From assembly GCA_002102555.1 (NCBI GenBank), contig MCFL01000173.1, positions 1 through 52,611 of the forward strand: a stretch of 52,611 nt of DNA, read 5' to 3'. Below, one piece after another: positions 1-11,961 of this stretch. The notes under the pieces were generated by a model. That model searched no databases, was not told the origin of the DNA, and was given only the letters and a program-made list of their open reading frames with translations. This DNA comes from Catenaria anguillulae PL171 (taxonomy: Eukaryota > Blastocladiomycota > Blastocladiomycetes > Blastocladiales > Catenariaceae). Position numbers and translations under genes: made by a program. Position 1 is the stretch's first letter, and every line of letters begins with the position of its first letter.

Positions 1-112
1 GCGGCAAGGCGGAACATGAGATAGCCGGCGAGAGCAATGATCGCCAGCGAGACGATGACATCTTTGAAGACATTTGCGTGTGCGAGAAAGTGAAGATCAA
101 CGTCATAGGAGT
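1..112 (-). CDS. Possible membrane-protein gene, cut by the window edge
   Basis: On the minus strand an open frame reads through a hydrophobic stretch (VIVSLAIIALAGYLMFRLA, about 19 residues) after a short polar lead (YDVDLHFLAHANVFKD), then leaves the window at position 1. A splice-acceptor-like CCCTAG ends near 113, so this may be the start of an internal exon; no convincing first exon was found further upstream. The product is not recognised. Only a single membrane-spanning segment can be inferred, and the frame choice is uncertain because a second frame also begins with ATG here. Confidence 0.25.
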
Positions 113-1583
113 GGGGACTAGGGCGGAAGTTGCAAGTTGCTGAATCTTTGTGTTGGAGTAGCGAGCAGCGCCAAGACGGGCAAAGCGAGCAGCAAACTAG
201 ACTCCTCGAACTCGAGCTGGAGATGGACGTGTTGCCCGTTCGTCGGTCGACAGGGGAACTGGTGGCGCCGGCTGGAAGGTCCTATTGGCTGGCGAGAAAT
301 TCGAATGGGCTGTGGTCACATTCGCTGAATGTGCACTCCGGAATGCTATTGCGATGGCTGATTATTACATCAGTTTGTCTTTCATTGCAGTTGGTTAGAG
401 TATATCATATGCTCGCTCGCGAGCGCGAGTCTGACAACGATGGCACCACGAGAGCACGAGAACCCGCCGCGACGAGGAGCTGGTTGACGGCCGCCTGGCA
501 ATCCAGCCAAAGGTCGGATGAATGAGTGCACGTGCAGAAACGTTTTCATTTACAAGCGACACAAGTCTGTCAACACCTCGATCAATAGCCGCAGCACAGC
601 GTGTGCCCCGGCTCCGCTCAGCACGGAACCGGCTCCTTGCTGCGCAGGTGATGTCCAAACAAAGACCCAAGACCGCTGTTGGAGTTCGACCAATCCACCC
701 AAACTGCCGGCGACACTTGGTTACACCATAGACCCTGGAAGTGATTGGTGAGCTCGGACTTGAATGATCCATCTATCGGAATGAAGGCATCCGCACCAGT
801 TCCAGTCTGTTCGGATGATATGAAAGGTGCTTGTTGAACCAGTCTCAAGCGGTAGTTGGAATGCTTGGAATGGAGAAAATGGGTCAGGATCCTGTTTTCG
901 GTAGCCGAAAGTGCAAACTTGAAAGTGTCATGCGTACACGAAAAGACAGATCCCGACTGCTCGGAAACATGGACTGCGCCGGCATCTAACTGGCCGTGTT
1001 CGCCTGCAAGCAAGACTGCACACGCTTCCAAGTGCTTGAGGACAGGGCCCAAATGCGCATGGATTGCCAACCTCGTTCCGTTCGTTATTGGGTCCTGGGG
1101 CATTCGCTTCCGGAAAAGTAAATGCTGTCCCATGTGCAAACAATGGGGGCTGACTGTGATTGAGCGGAAGTGGAATGAATGCGGCACACTTGATCGATGG
1201 GACTTCGTGGACGAGCGAGCGGAGCCGCGAGGACAAAGGCGATTCGGCAGATTGAAGCATTGAATTAACTTGAAGTGAATAAGGCTTTGCGAAGAGTTGG
1301 TATGGGTACTCGCATCGGTTATGTGCTATGGTGACAGACAATTATATGTAGTTTTTTTTACCAACATGCGACGATGACATGGCCAGCCCAAAACGCGAGA
1401 CAAATACATATGGATTGTTGTTGACTTGCACTGCAATGCATGAACGTGGGAGTGGATTCTTCTCGGTGACTTAGCGTGACTTATGGAGCCCGCTTGAGGA
1501 CAGATGGGTGTGATCGGTAATTTGGCTTGGAAAGGGAAGCAACACAAGGCGATATGTTGATGCATACGTGACGAAACTAGTCC
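113..1583. other. Intergenic stretch, no supported gene
   Basis: About 1.5 kb lies between the edge fragment and the 3' end of the chitin deacetylase gene. The longest open frame (618-1187, minus, 189 codons) has no recognisable domain and no low-complexity or membrane signature of the kind seen in the real genes here, so I do not call it. No repeats or RNA genes were seen. Confidence 0.5.
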
Positions 1584-3241
1584 TTAGCTTGCAAAGAACG
1601 CCAGAACCAAACCCCAAACAGCAGCACTTACCATGCCACCAGCAGACAAACGCAACGCTCTATTCAAAGACTGTGACAACTCGCTCCCTCCTGACGCACC
1701 GGCTTGCTTTGATCCCGGCTTGATGCCATACTTGTCCGTGTACACTTGACTTTCGTCCAACCCAAGGCATTGATGCATGGGAACAATCTCGAGCCCGGCT
1801 CGTTTCGCAGACATGACAATGTCGCTGACCGCAAGGGCTGACGCCTTGATAACGTCGTGCTGCAAATGAATCTGTCGGATGCAAGAAATGCAGAATCGGT
1901 TAAGTTACTGATCCGAGAATGGAAAAAGAGGAGGTGGCGTATGTACAAAGCCCATGCGACCCAAGTACATTGCCTTTGCGCCTTGCAATGCCGAATCAAA
2001 TGTCCGTGCGACAATTTCATGGCCGAGATGACCCATGGTAAAGTCCTTGGTGTCGACATTCACCCATTGCGTGTAATACCCGAGGGCTTCGAGGTGGGCC
2101 GAGACCGTGGTGTTGAACTCGAGGTACGGCGGGCGGAAGAGGCGAGGTGCCTTGCCAATCACGGAAGCAATGACAATGTCGTTGAAGTGCATTTCGGCGA
2201 GCAAAGAGTCGAATCGAGCCCGCCCAAGGACGGTGTGAGGTTGCTGTGCTACCATGAACTAGAACGGCGTCCCTGTGTCAGGTGGAATGATGCGGAAAAC
2301 CACGCAGGGATGTCGTGTTGAGCGTACCAAGCCCGCGATGTGTGAAGGTGTGCGTCGCAATCGTGTGGCCACTGTTGAAAGCAGTCTACATACCATATCA
2401 ATGTGCAAAGCAACGTCAGCTCTTCAAGACTTGGAAATGGAGCGAATCGCACGCGTCGATCGTAGGCGTGTGTACCCGAAGCGCCTTGAGCGACGTGGAG
2501 GTCTGCGCACGAGATGCGTTTGCAAATCGGATGGCGTTGACGTAGAAGGTGGCCTTGACTTTGGCCTCGTCAAGGGACTTGACCACGGTTTCGGTGTATT
2601 CAGTCGGTCCGTCGTCTGTTGTGTGTGGAGCGATATGAGCAATGTGAGATCGTGAGATTGAGAGCGCAGTGAAAACCTCAAGAGGTGAGGAGTCGTACCA
2701 AACGTCAGGGCAATATGCTTGCTAGAGGATAGACAGACAGAAGGGCATGTTAGAGTCAGAAGAATGGAGCGCATGGGTGCGTCAAAGTCAACGTACGGGT
2801 TCTTGCACCCTTTTGGCGGTGTATCTCCGTCCCGACATTGGCCACAGTCGCGCGGACAGGATAAACACGTCTCGCGGCCGGACCCATTGCACACACCGTC
2901 CCCACACACTGCGCCACCAAACATTTTGTCCTGCTCATGAAACTTCTTGAGGGTATTGAGCAGCGACTGGTTCGGGCTGTTACATTCGGCAATGACACAC
3001 CTGCAGGCATGGCCGACAGAGTCAGGTCGTATCAGCGATAGTTGAGAAGAGGGCGAGGGGCGTACCACGACAAGTCGGTCTCCTTGTACGAGAATTGGTA
3101 ACCTTTGCATTGGGCCGGAACGGCGAAACATGCGATGAGGAAAAGGACGGCGAAAGGGGCAAGCGCGGCGGTTACGAAAGGCCGTGAAGAATGTCCAGAG
3201 GACGGGGGCGCAGTCACTGTAAGCGAAGGGTGGAACGGCAT
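1584..3241 (-). CDS. Chitin deacetylase (polysaccharide deacetylase, NodB domain), secreted and GPI-anchored
   Basis: Removes N-acetyl groups from chitin at the cell surface or wall. Seven exons fit with consistent phase: 3241-3066, 3000-2797, 2721-2699, 2615-2476, 2385-2328, 2248-1947, 1871-1584, giving about 396 aa. The start is the ATG just before a signal peptide with core APFAVLFLIACFAVPAQC. A cysteine-rich module (CGDGVC...CLSCPRDCGQC) follows in exon 2. NodB motifs are visible in order: LTFDDGP (split by an intron inside the first Asp codon), GHTIATHTFTH, FRPPY, VNVDTKDF and LQHD. The C-terminus ends in a hydrophobic tail (MVSAAVWGLVLAFFAS) typical of a GPI signal. Exon 3 is only 23 nt. 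Family identity is firm; the exact borders of exons 4-6 are less sure. It shares an upstream region with the divergent RGS gene. Confidence 0.85.
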
Positions 3242-4014
3242 GGCTAGTGGCTCTACGATTGCTGGGTCGACTCTATAGCATGTATACTCAAGTTTTCTTG
3301 GTTCTTGTACAGAATACTTGTCTACGGGTACTGGAAGAGACTGGGCCGTCCATCCCTTTGAGTCGATGTGAGACACAGGAATTGAAAAGAACAAAAGTCC
3401 AGAGAGTGGCTGGAACACGAATGGAAGATTCTTCAAGTGGCTGAACTGTTTGCTGTTTAGATTTTGCAGATCACAATCGCACTGTAGCCAAGGGCTGATC
3501 GCACAATCCCAGATCAATAGTCAGTTCGGCTTTGGCTTCGTCCGACATCCTGGGCCAGATGAGGGTGAATGGAGCGTGAGGATTTGAAACTACGGGGAGG
3601 AAACTTGGGTTTGTATCTCTTACCACCTTTCGCCACAGTTCTTGGTATTGAGCTACCAGTTGAGCTACTATCCTGGCTTGTCGGCCCCTGTCCGCACAAC
3701 GACACTGCCCAAAGCAAATCCAACGCGTGAACAGCTGACAAGGACTTTGTCTGCAGGTAAGTAACTCATTACCCATTGACATTGACGATCTCCACATGCA
3801 AATCACCAAAAAAAAAGTCAATAGGCCGATTCAGAGGTCAAAAGAGACTGAGCAATTTCACTTTGAATGTACTTCCAAACGCTTTCAGCTGCATGTATCT
3901 CCCGACTCAAAGACTGTTCTCTGCCGTTCAAAAGAATCGAATTCCGCGTGCAAGTGTCCAACAGTACCAAAGCCGCTGCACTGTGTACATGCATCCAAAG
4001 ACGGCGCCGCAGCC
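3242..4014. other. Divergent promoter region, with a tRNA-like fragment
   Basis: About 770 bp separate the start of the chitin deacetylase gene (minus) and the RGS gene (plus), so it likely holds both promoters. On the minus strand near 3590-3685 there is an A-box-like TAGCTCAACTGG and a B-box-like GTTTCAAATCC, but no foldable tRNA. Nothing else was recognised. Confidence 0.4.
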
Positions 4015-5650
4015 ATGATTGAATTGGCCGCTTCGGCTCGGATACCTGCCCTCATTATCTGGAATGGCGTATCGGTCGTATCAATAGCACTCTTTGCCCT
4101 CGGATGGTCGCAGCGGGATGAAATCATTGTCCGACGAGTCCCAGTCCTCGTGTTGGTGCATGCCCTCATGTGTTGCCTGATAGGAAATCTCTGCACGCAA
4201 ACATTATTCTATGACACTGCCGCTCCTGCATTCACCACAAACGTCGAGTGGTTCTTTTTGCTCTCTGCTTTCCTTCCGCTTTGGGCGGTTCGTTTTCCTG
4301 GCTCCCTTTTTGCACAGCCCATCGTGAGCAAATCGTGTTGACATGGGCGCGTTACTTTTATTAAGGCGGCATATACTGTCAAAGCCCTCGTTCACATCAC
4401 CGATCACTTTACCAACGTGCGAAATCTTTACGAGTCATCCTGTAGCGGTACCGCTTTCGACTGGCGCATTCATCTCAACTGGTCCGAGCGCCAATGCCAC
4501 AAACTTATCTGGCATATGACCCCTCGTGGGCTCTTTCACGAGGACGACATCATCCACAACCGATGGTATCAAGGCAACACTAGAATCTACCACATTGTAT
4601 TCCCGCTGTTTCTCTCATTCGGCGTCTACGTCCCCACTGGCTTGGCATGGTCTGGGTGCTTTTCAAGTAGCACGTTCCCGCACTGCCTCAACAACCCTGC
4701 TACCTACGGAGTTGCCTACTACCCTCAATTCATCAGTCTCGTCGCTTGGTTCCCAGCAGTGACCTTTCTCCTCAACGTCCTCCGACGCGTTCCTGATCGC
4801 CTCTTGCTCGTGGCCGAGCATGTCGTCCACTACTTCATCTTTGTGGTGGGTGTCATTCTGTATTGGATCCTTCACTTTGTCCAGCCGCCCGACGGGAGCG
4901 GTGGCACCATTCGGACACTTGCTTTGTGGGTCGTGGTTACCCTGTCACTTCTGGTCTCCACTTCGCTCCCCGCGCTGCTCGCTGTGTCCAACCACCTTAG
5001 TTGTTGCAATGGTGCCCGTCGGTCTTCCATGCAGCAAACTACGGAATCTTTCCAACGACTTCTCGCAGTGCGTCATTCACTCAAACTGCTCGCTACAGCC
5101 ATATCACGACTGATCTGACATGATGTTTACACGCAGGACAAGGAGTTGTTTCCCAATTCAAAAAGGTTCTCGCGGAGCATTTCAGCCTCGAGAATGGCTT
5201 GTTTTGGTAAGCTTCATCGCGATGCGTGGTTGCTCCTCATTCCTCCTAGCTGCCTCGCCTCTCATCTGACATTGCGCCAAATTTGAATCGAGCAGGGATG
5301 ATTTCAGAGAGCTCGAGCAAATGAACGCAGCAAAAAAGCCCGACCAGTCCATCCGAGAAGCGCTCAACCGACTCTACCTCGAATACGTGCCACCAGGAGC
5401 TCCAAGAGAACTCAATCTCATGAGTCGGACCCGAGAAGCCGTGATTAGCGACTTCAACAACAACCGGCTGACGATCCGGTCGTTTGACCCTGTGAAAAAG
5501 GAGGTCTTTGACATGATGTACTCGCACTCGCTCCCGCAGTTTTTACAACAACAGCAACTGCTTCACAGTTCGAGCGGAGCGCCTGGGTCGTCGTCGGCCG
5601 GCCGCGCTGGCATGGGGAAGCGGCGAAGCGTTGCAATGGCATCTCCTTGA
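4015..5650 (+). CDS. Seven-transmembrane protein with C-terminal RGS domain
   Basis: Probably a membrane receptor-like regulator that accelerates GTP hydrolysis by a heterotrimeric G-protein alpha subunit. Exons 4015-4323, 4366-5071, 5137-5206 and 5296-5650 give about 479 aa. Seven hydrophobic segments are visible, for example ALIIWNGVSVVSIALFALGW, HIVFPLFLSFGVYVPTGLAW, HYFIFVVGVILYWILHFV and LALWVVVTLSLLVSTSLPAL. The RGS box follows: SFQRLLAVRQGVVSQFKKVL, then AEHFSLENGLFW, DDFRELEQ, YLEYVPPGAPRELNL and FDPVKKEVFDMM. Intron 1 is only 42 nt. The donor after exon 2 must be GTCATT for the phase to fit; a better-looking GTGCGT four bases upstream would break the frame. The M at 4015 sits directly before the first TM; an in-frame upstream M at 3796 is less likely. 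Its 3' end converges on the ABCC gene, 295 bp away. Confidence 0.85.
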
Positions 5651-5945
5651 TTCATATCCTTTCTTTACTTCTTTTGTGTTGGGTTTGCTTCTTCCCTTTC
5701 ATTGTAGTAGGTTCTGTGCATCCATTCTGGTATAGTTGTGCAATACAATCTTGCATTGGTTGGAACAAGAAACAAGGGTGAGGTAATCATGGGAACATTC
5801 AATGACTAAGGACAACTGAAATGGAGCCAACAGATTGTGACGAAGAAATGTCTGCGGTGCAAGTGACAAATGGCAATAAAAGAAAAAAGAATCAAAAATT
5901 GAGCAATGAGCAAGAATACAACCGTCTATCTATAGGCCAAGGGGC

Positions 5946-8900
5946 CTACACGAGCTTGCTCTCCTTGGCCAGGGCATAGAAGGCTGACTCTGGGCGCGTG
6001 AGCAAGACTTGCGGCGTATCGAATTCAACCACCTTGCCTTGATCGAGCACGAGCGTGTAATCATAGTCGAGGATGGTTCCTATCAAAGTGGCATGCATGT
6101 TGGTGAGCTACATCTATCTACCCTTTGTTTCGTGCAGAAAGACAAAGGGGATGCGTACCAATACGGTGAGCGATGGTGACAATGGTGCAGTCGGCAAACT
6201 CGCGGCGAATGGTTTCTTGAACGATGTCATCGGTGGCATGGTCAATCGAACTCGTGGCCTCATCTGAAGTACGCAAGGTTGTGGGTCAGCGAGCGGATAG
6301 GAGAGATGAACCATGGCAAATGAGTTTGGTTACATACCGAGAACCAAAATCTTGGTCTTGCGCAAAATGGCCCGCGACAAGCACACCAATTGCTGCTGGC
6401 CAACCGACAACGACCCACCCGTGAGCTCGTGCTCGAGTCCTCCTTCAAGGCCACGAACAAATTCAGCCAAATGGGCACCCTCCAAGGCAGACCAGAGGGC
6501 GGCGTCATCATGAGAGCCGGTCGGGTCGAGGTTGTCGCGAATCGAAGCATTGAAGATAACACTGCAAATCAAGCGCAAGTATAGGTAAGCACGTTGTCGC
6601 TCGGTGTGCCAAAGCGTTCAAATGTGGACGTACGGATCCTGCGGCAAGATTGTCAACCGCGAACGCAAGTCTTGCAAGCCAATTGTGGACACGTCCACGC
6701 CATCAACAACAATCTTACCGGCAATGGCTTCGATGATACGGAAGAGAGCCAGCGTCATGCTGCTCTTGCCCGCGCCCGTGCGACCGACCACGCCTACTTT
6801 CGCGCCTGCCTTGATCTTGAGGTCAATACCCTTGAGCACGGGCGGCAATCCCTCACGGTACGTGGTCTGGTAATCTTGAAATTCAATCTCACCTTTGGAC
6901 GGCCATGCGGGAGGCAAATCAAATTTGGTCTTTTCGGCAGCCTCGGTCGGGATCTTGGAATACTCGGCAATGCGCTCGACAGATACGACGGCGTTCTCGA
7001 TTTGGCCATACACACGAATGATGGCCGACAAGAGGAAGGTGACTGTGAGCAAAGTGACGCGATTGTAGGTATACGTAAGTGCCCGTGAATGCAGCTGCGG
7101 ATGTAGGCAAGGACAACGTACTGTCGAAGGAGTAAGTCAAGGCGACACCACTCATGCCAACACCCGTGGTTGTGGTGAGCACAGCCGTAAACATGACGCC
7201 AACCATGATGATGGTCCCGAGCAAGTTGAGCGAAACAAAGAGCCACCGGTTGACTGTGATCATGTTGTAGAATCCAGTCGAGCTTGCGTCGAACCGCTCC
7301 TCGGCCTGCTTCAAGAAGCGCTTCTCGTGCTGGTAAGCGCGGACGGTAGGAAGACCCGACAGGGTTTCGGAAAAGTGTTGGTACACGGGCGAGTTGAGGA
7401 CCATGTAAATGCGCTGGATCTCGCGGCTTGCGTTCAGGTAAATGTACTGGATGAAGCCGAAGACGACGCAGATCGGGAGGAGGATCACAAAGAACCACGG
7501 GACTGCCAGGAAGATTGTAATGAGAATTCCAAAGGTCTGGCAGACCATGAACTGGAACTGGAAGAGCAGTTGAGGAATCATTGTGTCAACTTGTTTGATA
7601 TCGGCGGTGAATCTGAGAAGGGAAGAATTTCAAAGTGGGACAACAACGGTGTGAGCAATTGCAAGAATGGAGGTCCGACAAGCGCAAATGCATACCGATT
7701 CAAGATACGGCCACTTGGAGTCGTGTCAAAGAAGCTCATGGGCACCCGCAAAATGTTGTCCAGCATGCCCGCCATGGTATTCCGCGCGCCACGAATCGCA
7801 ACAATGGCAAAGCCAAAGACAATACCACCGACGTTGAGTGCGCCGTTGCCAAACGTGAAGCCGGCATAGATGCCAAGATAATACCCGAGCCCACCTTCGC
7901 CACGCGCCGAGGCAGCAGCCCATTGAGCCAACCAGACCGTTGTGTAGATGCCGATGGCGGTGCCAACAGCCGTGATCAAAAAGTTGAGGGCCATCAACGA
8001 GTAACCGCAGTACTTGCAGTACAGGGCGTACACGCGCCAGTTGACCGACCCGGCGCTCTTGGTTTCCTTGTTGTCGTCATCGTCGAGGTTGGTGGCAGCT
8101 ACCAGCTTCTTCTTTTCATCGCTCGTGTCCTCGGCAGCGTCGTCAACAACAATCTTGGACTCCTTTGGCGCTTCCGCTGCATGCGTCGGCGCGGAATCGG
8201 TGGCAATCTCGGTGGACTTGGTGAGCGCGGCATCGGTCAATGTACCATGCGAGCTACCCTCCTCTTCGGACGCGGATGCGGACTCGTCGTCATCTTCCTC
8301 TTTGCGCTTGGCCTGGTACTCCTCCACCATGAGCCGGACGTGACCGCCCTCAATAGCGAGCAAGGACTCGTACGTGCCGCGCTCAGCAATGGTTGCGTCG
8401 CGCACAAGCAAAATATCGTCGACCTCGTCGAGATGGTGGATGCCGTGGGTTACAAGGACGACCGTCTTGCCACGCAAGAGACCAGAAGTTGGGTTGAAGA
8501 GCGCATTCCACATGTGGCGGTCAACGTGACTGTCGAGCGCAGAAAAGATGTCGTCCATGAGGACAAGATCGACAGCATTCATTTGCGCGGCGTAAAGGAC
8601 ACGGGCGGCGGCAACTCGGGCCTACAATACGACAAGCAGGACGAGGATGAGCAGGTTTTGAATGAGCTACATGAGAGCAAAATGCAGGTGTCGCAGCATA
8701 CCTTTTGACCACCACTCAACGAAATACCCTTCTCGCCAATCAACGTGTCGTGGCCCTTGGTCAACGTAGCCACATCCTTGCGCATGGCGCACGCAGCAAT
8801 CACGCGGTCGTACACGGCCTCGTCATAGTCCAAACCAAACAAAATGTTCTCGCGCAAGGTCGCATTCTGGATCCACGGCTGCTGGGTCGCAAAGGCAACT

Positions 8901-11144
8901 CGGCCACGCAACGAGACACTGCCACGCTCCTTTTGAATCTCTCCGAGCATACTCGCAACCAAGGCAGATTTCCCGCTTCCAACCTTGCCGACAATCGCCG
9001 TCAATGTGCCAGGCTTGATGGCAAGATCGTCAATCGTCAAGACGGTCGTGTCGCCCGTGAACGTAAATGCCGCGTCCTTGATGTGCACGGCAGGCGTGGA
9101 ATCGTCCTTGTTGTCGATCGGCAACCGTTCCACATACGAGTCCAAATCGGCGGAAACCAAAAACTTGCCCAGACGCTTGGATGAGGCAAATGCCTCGACC
9201 ACGGGGTTCCATCCCCAAACAATGGTTTGGATCGGGTTCTCGAGCATGCGCATGATGGACAAAGTCACAAACACGCGCGACTCATTAAGCGAGTTTGCTG
9301 GCGACGTCAAGGCGTAAACGGCAAACACAGCAAAGGTCGAGATGGCGGGCAGCATAAATGAGATGCCGATCTGGAACGACAGCACGTATGCGAGCTTTTG
9401 GAAGTAGTGCAACTCGAGCTCGCGGAACTTGACAATGCGGTCGCGAATGAACCAGGTCCACCCGTAGAGCTTGAGAGTCTTGATGCTAGCGAGGGCCTCG
9501 GTCGTGACCTTGACTCGGCCGTCGGTCTGTGCAAGCGCGAGCGTGCGGAAACGCATCATGGCCTTTGCAAAGGCACCGAGGAGCGGGAATGACAAAAAGA
9601 TGGTGGCAAGCGACATGAGCATAGACCATCCGACTTGATTGTAGAGCAGAACCAGCGCAAGCACGAGCGAGACAGGCGCAGCAACCAAATCAGCCACGGT
9701 GAACATGGCATTGGAAATATTTTGAGCATCGACACTCATGAGTGTGACGATTTGACCAATGTCTGTTTCCTTGCGGAACGTGGCCACGCGCAATCCCTTG
9801 CGGTAAATGAGGGACTGAATTGCCGCTTTGAGGATGATTTGGAGCATGAACATTTGGTGATACAGAGCACCAAATAATGCGCTCGAGGCAACGCTGACGA
9901 TGAGGAAAGCAATGGCCACGGCCACGCCGTCGCTCGTTGGATAAGGAGAGGGCAATTCCTGTGATTTCAAGTAGGCGACGAAGTACGAGACGAACGACGG
10001 CGTGAGGAACTGGAGCAGACTGAGCACCAAGCGCAACGTCCAGAGCACGATGATTCGCGGGCCCACAGTCTTGGCAATGGCCGTCAGGAACGAAGGTGCG
10101 GGGGCATCCTCGGGCGGATTGTCGCCATGCTGTACACGGTACGCGGCCGCAATGGGCTCCCAGTTGGACTCAAGCACTTGGCAGTTGGGCGATGCGCGGA
10201 GATACCGCGGCAGATACCACAGATCCTCGTACTCGAGCAACTTGCGGCGGGCGCGGATCAAAATTTCAACGACCCACGTGAACGTGATCTTGCTCAGGTA
10301 CGACGCCGTGTACTCTGGCGACTCAATCTTGCCCTCGGGGATCTCATGGCCAGGGCGAGTGTCACGCAGCTTGACCGAGAAGCCTTCCGCTAGGAACAGA
10401 ACGCCCGAGACAATGGCTTGCGCGAGAATCAGGGTCGCGACGGGCGAGTTGAAACGCAACAACGTGCGGTAGTTTGTCGCCTTGAAGAGCGTTTGGAGGA
10501 GATAGTAGGTCGAAAGCGACGTGGATGGGCGGCGAGATTTGTTGTACTCGAGCCAATGTTGAATGGGGGCAATGAGGAGAGGCAGCAACTCGACAATCAA
10601 GCCAAACAGGTCGGACGAAGAGGTCGTCGAGTCGGATCCAGCGAGCTGCACAATGGCGACAACCGTCAAAGCCAAATTACCCGTTGCAATGATCTGAGGA
10701 AGACAACCGCCCGGTCAGATCTTGTGTAAGGGCGCAAAAACGCATGCAGACGGAAGAAAGGACGTGACGGACCAACTTGAGAAGGACAAGCAGCTTGTGC
10801 GGAGTCAGCATGTCGGCAGGCAGTTTTGGCCGGGTTGACAAGAAGCGGACTCGGTTCAGGAGTGCAACGCTCATGAGCAGCGACATGACGGGCAAGAGAA
10901 CGCCATTTTGGAAGCAGAGCCCAAGGTCGATTGGCGGGCCATAGTTGACCACGGCCTGTGCATTTCAAAGTGGCAAGCATCATGATGCGCCGAGTGAGGA
11001 TCATTCATTTGTCAGTTCCTTAGTTGCATGCGAGACATTATTCGACAGCCATGGATACGGTCGAGAGACAATGTTGGCGTCGGTATGGCCAATCGCTCGC
11101 TGCACTGTGCATACCAGAGAATCGTCTGACCGGCAGAATGGCAT
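5946..11144 (-). CDS. MRP-type (ABCC) full ABC transporter with TMD0
   Basis: ATP-driven exporter of the multidrug-resistance/Ycf1 family, which commonly moves glutathione or other conjugates across the vacuolar or plasma membrane. Nine exons: 11144-11115, 10955-10773, 10693-8702, 8621-7696, 7612-7122, 7042-6634, 6561-6338, 6263-6159, 6079-5946; all phases agree and yield about 1497 aa. An N-terminal TMD0 of about five TMs and an L0 linker precede TMD1. NBD1 has Walker A GKVGSGKS, signature LSGGQK-ARV (split by an intron) and Walker B LVLMDD, with Asp in place of the catalytic Glu as usual for ABCC. NBD2 has [28 protein letters not shown] and TIAHRI. An acidic linker joins the halves. The tiny first exon ([10 protein letters not shown]) is the least certain part. 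The gene looks intact. Confidence 0.93.
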
Positions 11145-11961
11145 GGCTGGATTCTTGAGTGAGGATCAATACGGCCGTGGCAAGGCAACGTGCATGTGCA
11201 TGGGAAACAGGGACCAAGTACGGAGTGAACGAGGAACGGGTATGGGTTCCAAACGGTTCCGTGTGCCAGGAGAGGAATGTCGTCGAGGGAGACTGCGAGC
11301 TTTGTACTGTCCGGCCAATCTGCAGAAAGCGGGCACAGTGATGACGACGACAGCGGCTGTGGTTCGGCAAGTTCCGCCGCCACAATAGAGCGAGCCAGGG
11401 TTACTGGGGGAATCAAAACGAAAGTTTGGGTTGACTCACTCATCCAGTCTGGACACACGACACCATCGCAGGCTTGCTGTTTGCAGCTTTTGATTGGCTG
11501 CGGGTCAGTTCCCACCTCCGTCAGCCAACCAGATTCCATTGAGCTTGGACCGTTCGGAGAAATCAGAGGACAATCCCTCACCTCACAAGGCCAGGCAACG
11601 ATGCTTGGCGCTGTAAACGCCCCCGTGAATTAACCCGAACACAGCTTCCAGCCTCCTCAAGCTCATCCAGTTGTGTTGTGGGCAGGTCACTATCTGTCGT
11701 TCCCGAGCTGCTGTGACCGAGACAACTAATAGTCTATATCTCTCGTCGCTGACGGGGAGCTTGGGAACGTGGCAAGTTGGCAAAGTAACATCGGGACACA
11801 ACATGAGCAAAATCAGAGCGATTGTATCGGGTCCAAGGGAATGATGATAAGTACTACGCGGCCTAGCAGGGATGAAAGAGCAGAAACAACGAAAATGATC
11901 TTTACAAGTCCTGATCCTTTCCCAACCCAAAGTCTCTCAATGCCTTGTCCATCCTCCCGCC
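11145..11961. other. Intergenic: ABCC promoter and cyclase 3' region
   Basis: About 820 bp lie between the end of the adenylyl cyclase gene and the start of the ABCC gene, both on the minus strand. No open frame with recognisable content was found, and no repeats or RNA genes were seen. Confidence 0.5.

Noticed and set aside
410-432. CG-rich palindrome (GCTCGCGAGC) as a regulatory site
   Set aside because: Short palindromes of this kind occur by chance and no gene start lies nearby.
618-1187. 189-codon open frame on the minus strand as a gene
   Set aside because: No domain, signal, repeat or splice context; overlaps equally long frames on the other strand.
3585-3690. Functional tRNA gene on the minus strand
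   Set aside because: A- and B-box-like motifs exist, but the acceptor, D and T stems do not pair and no sensible anticodon loop forms.
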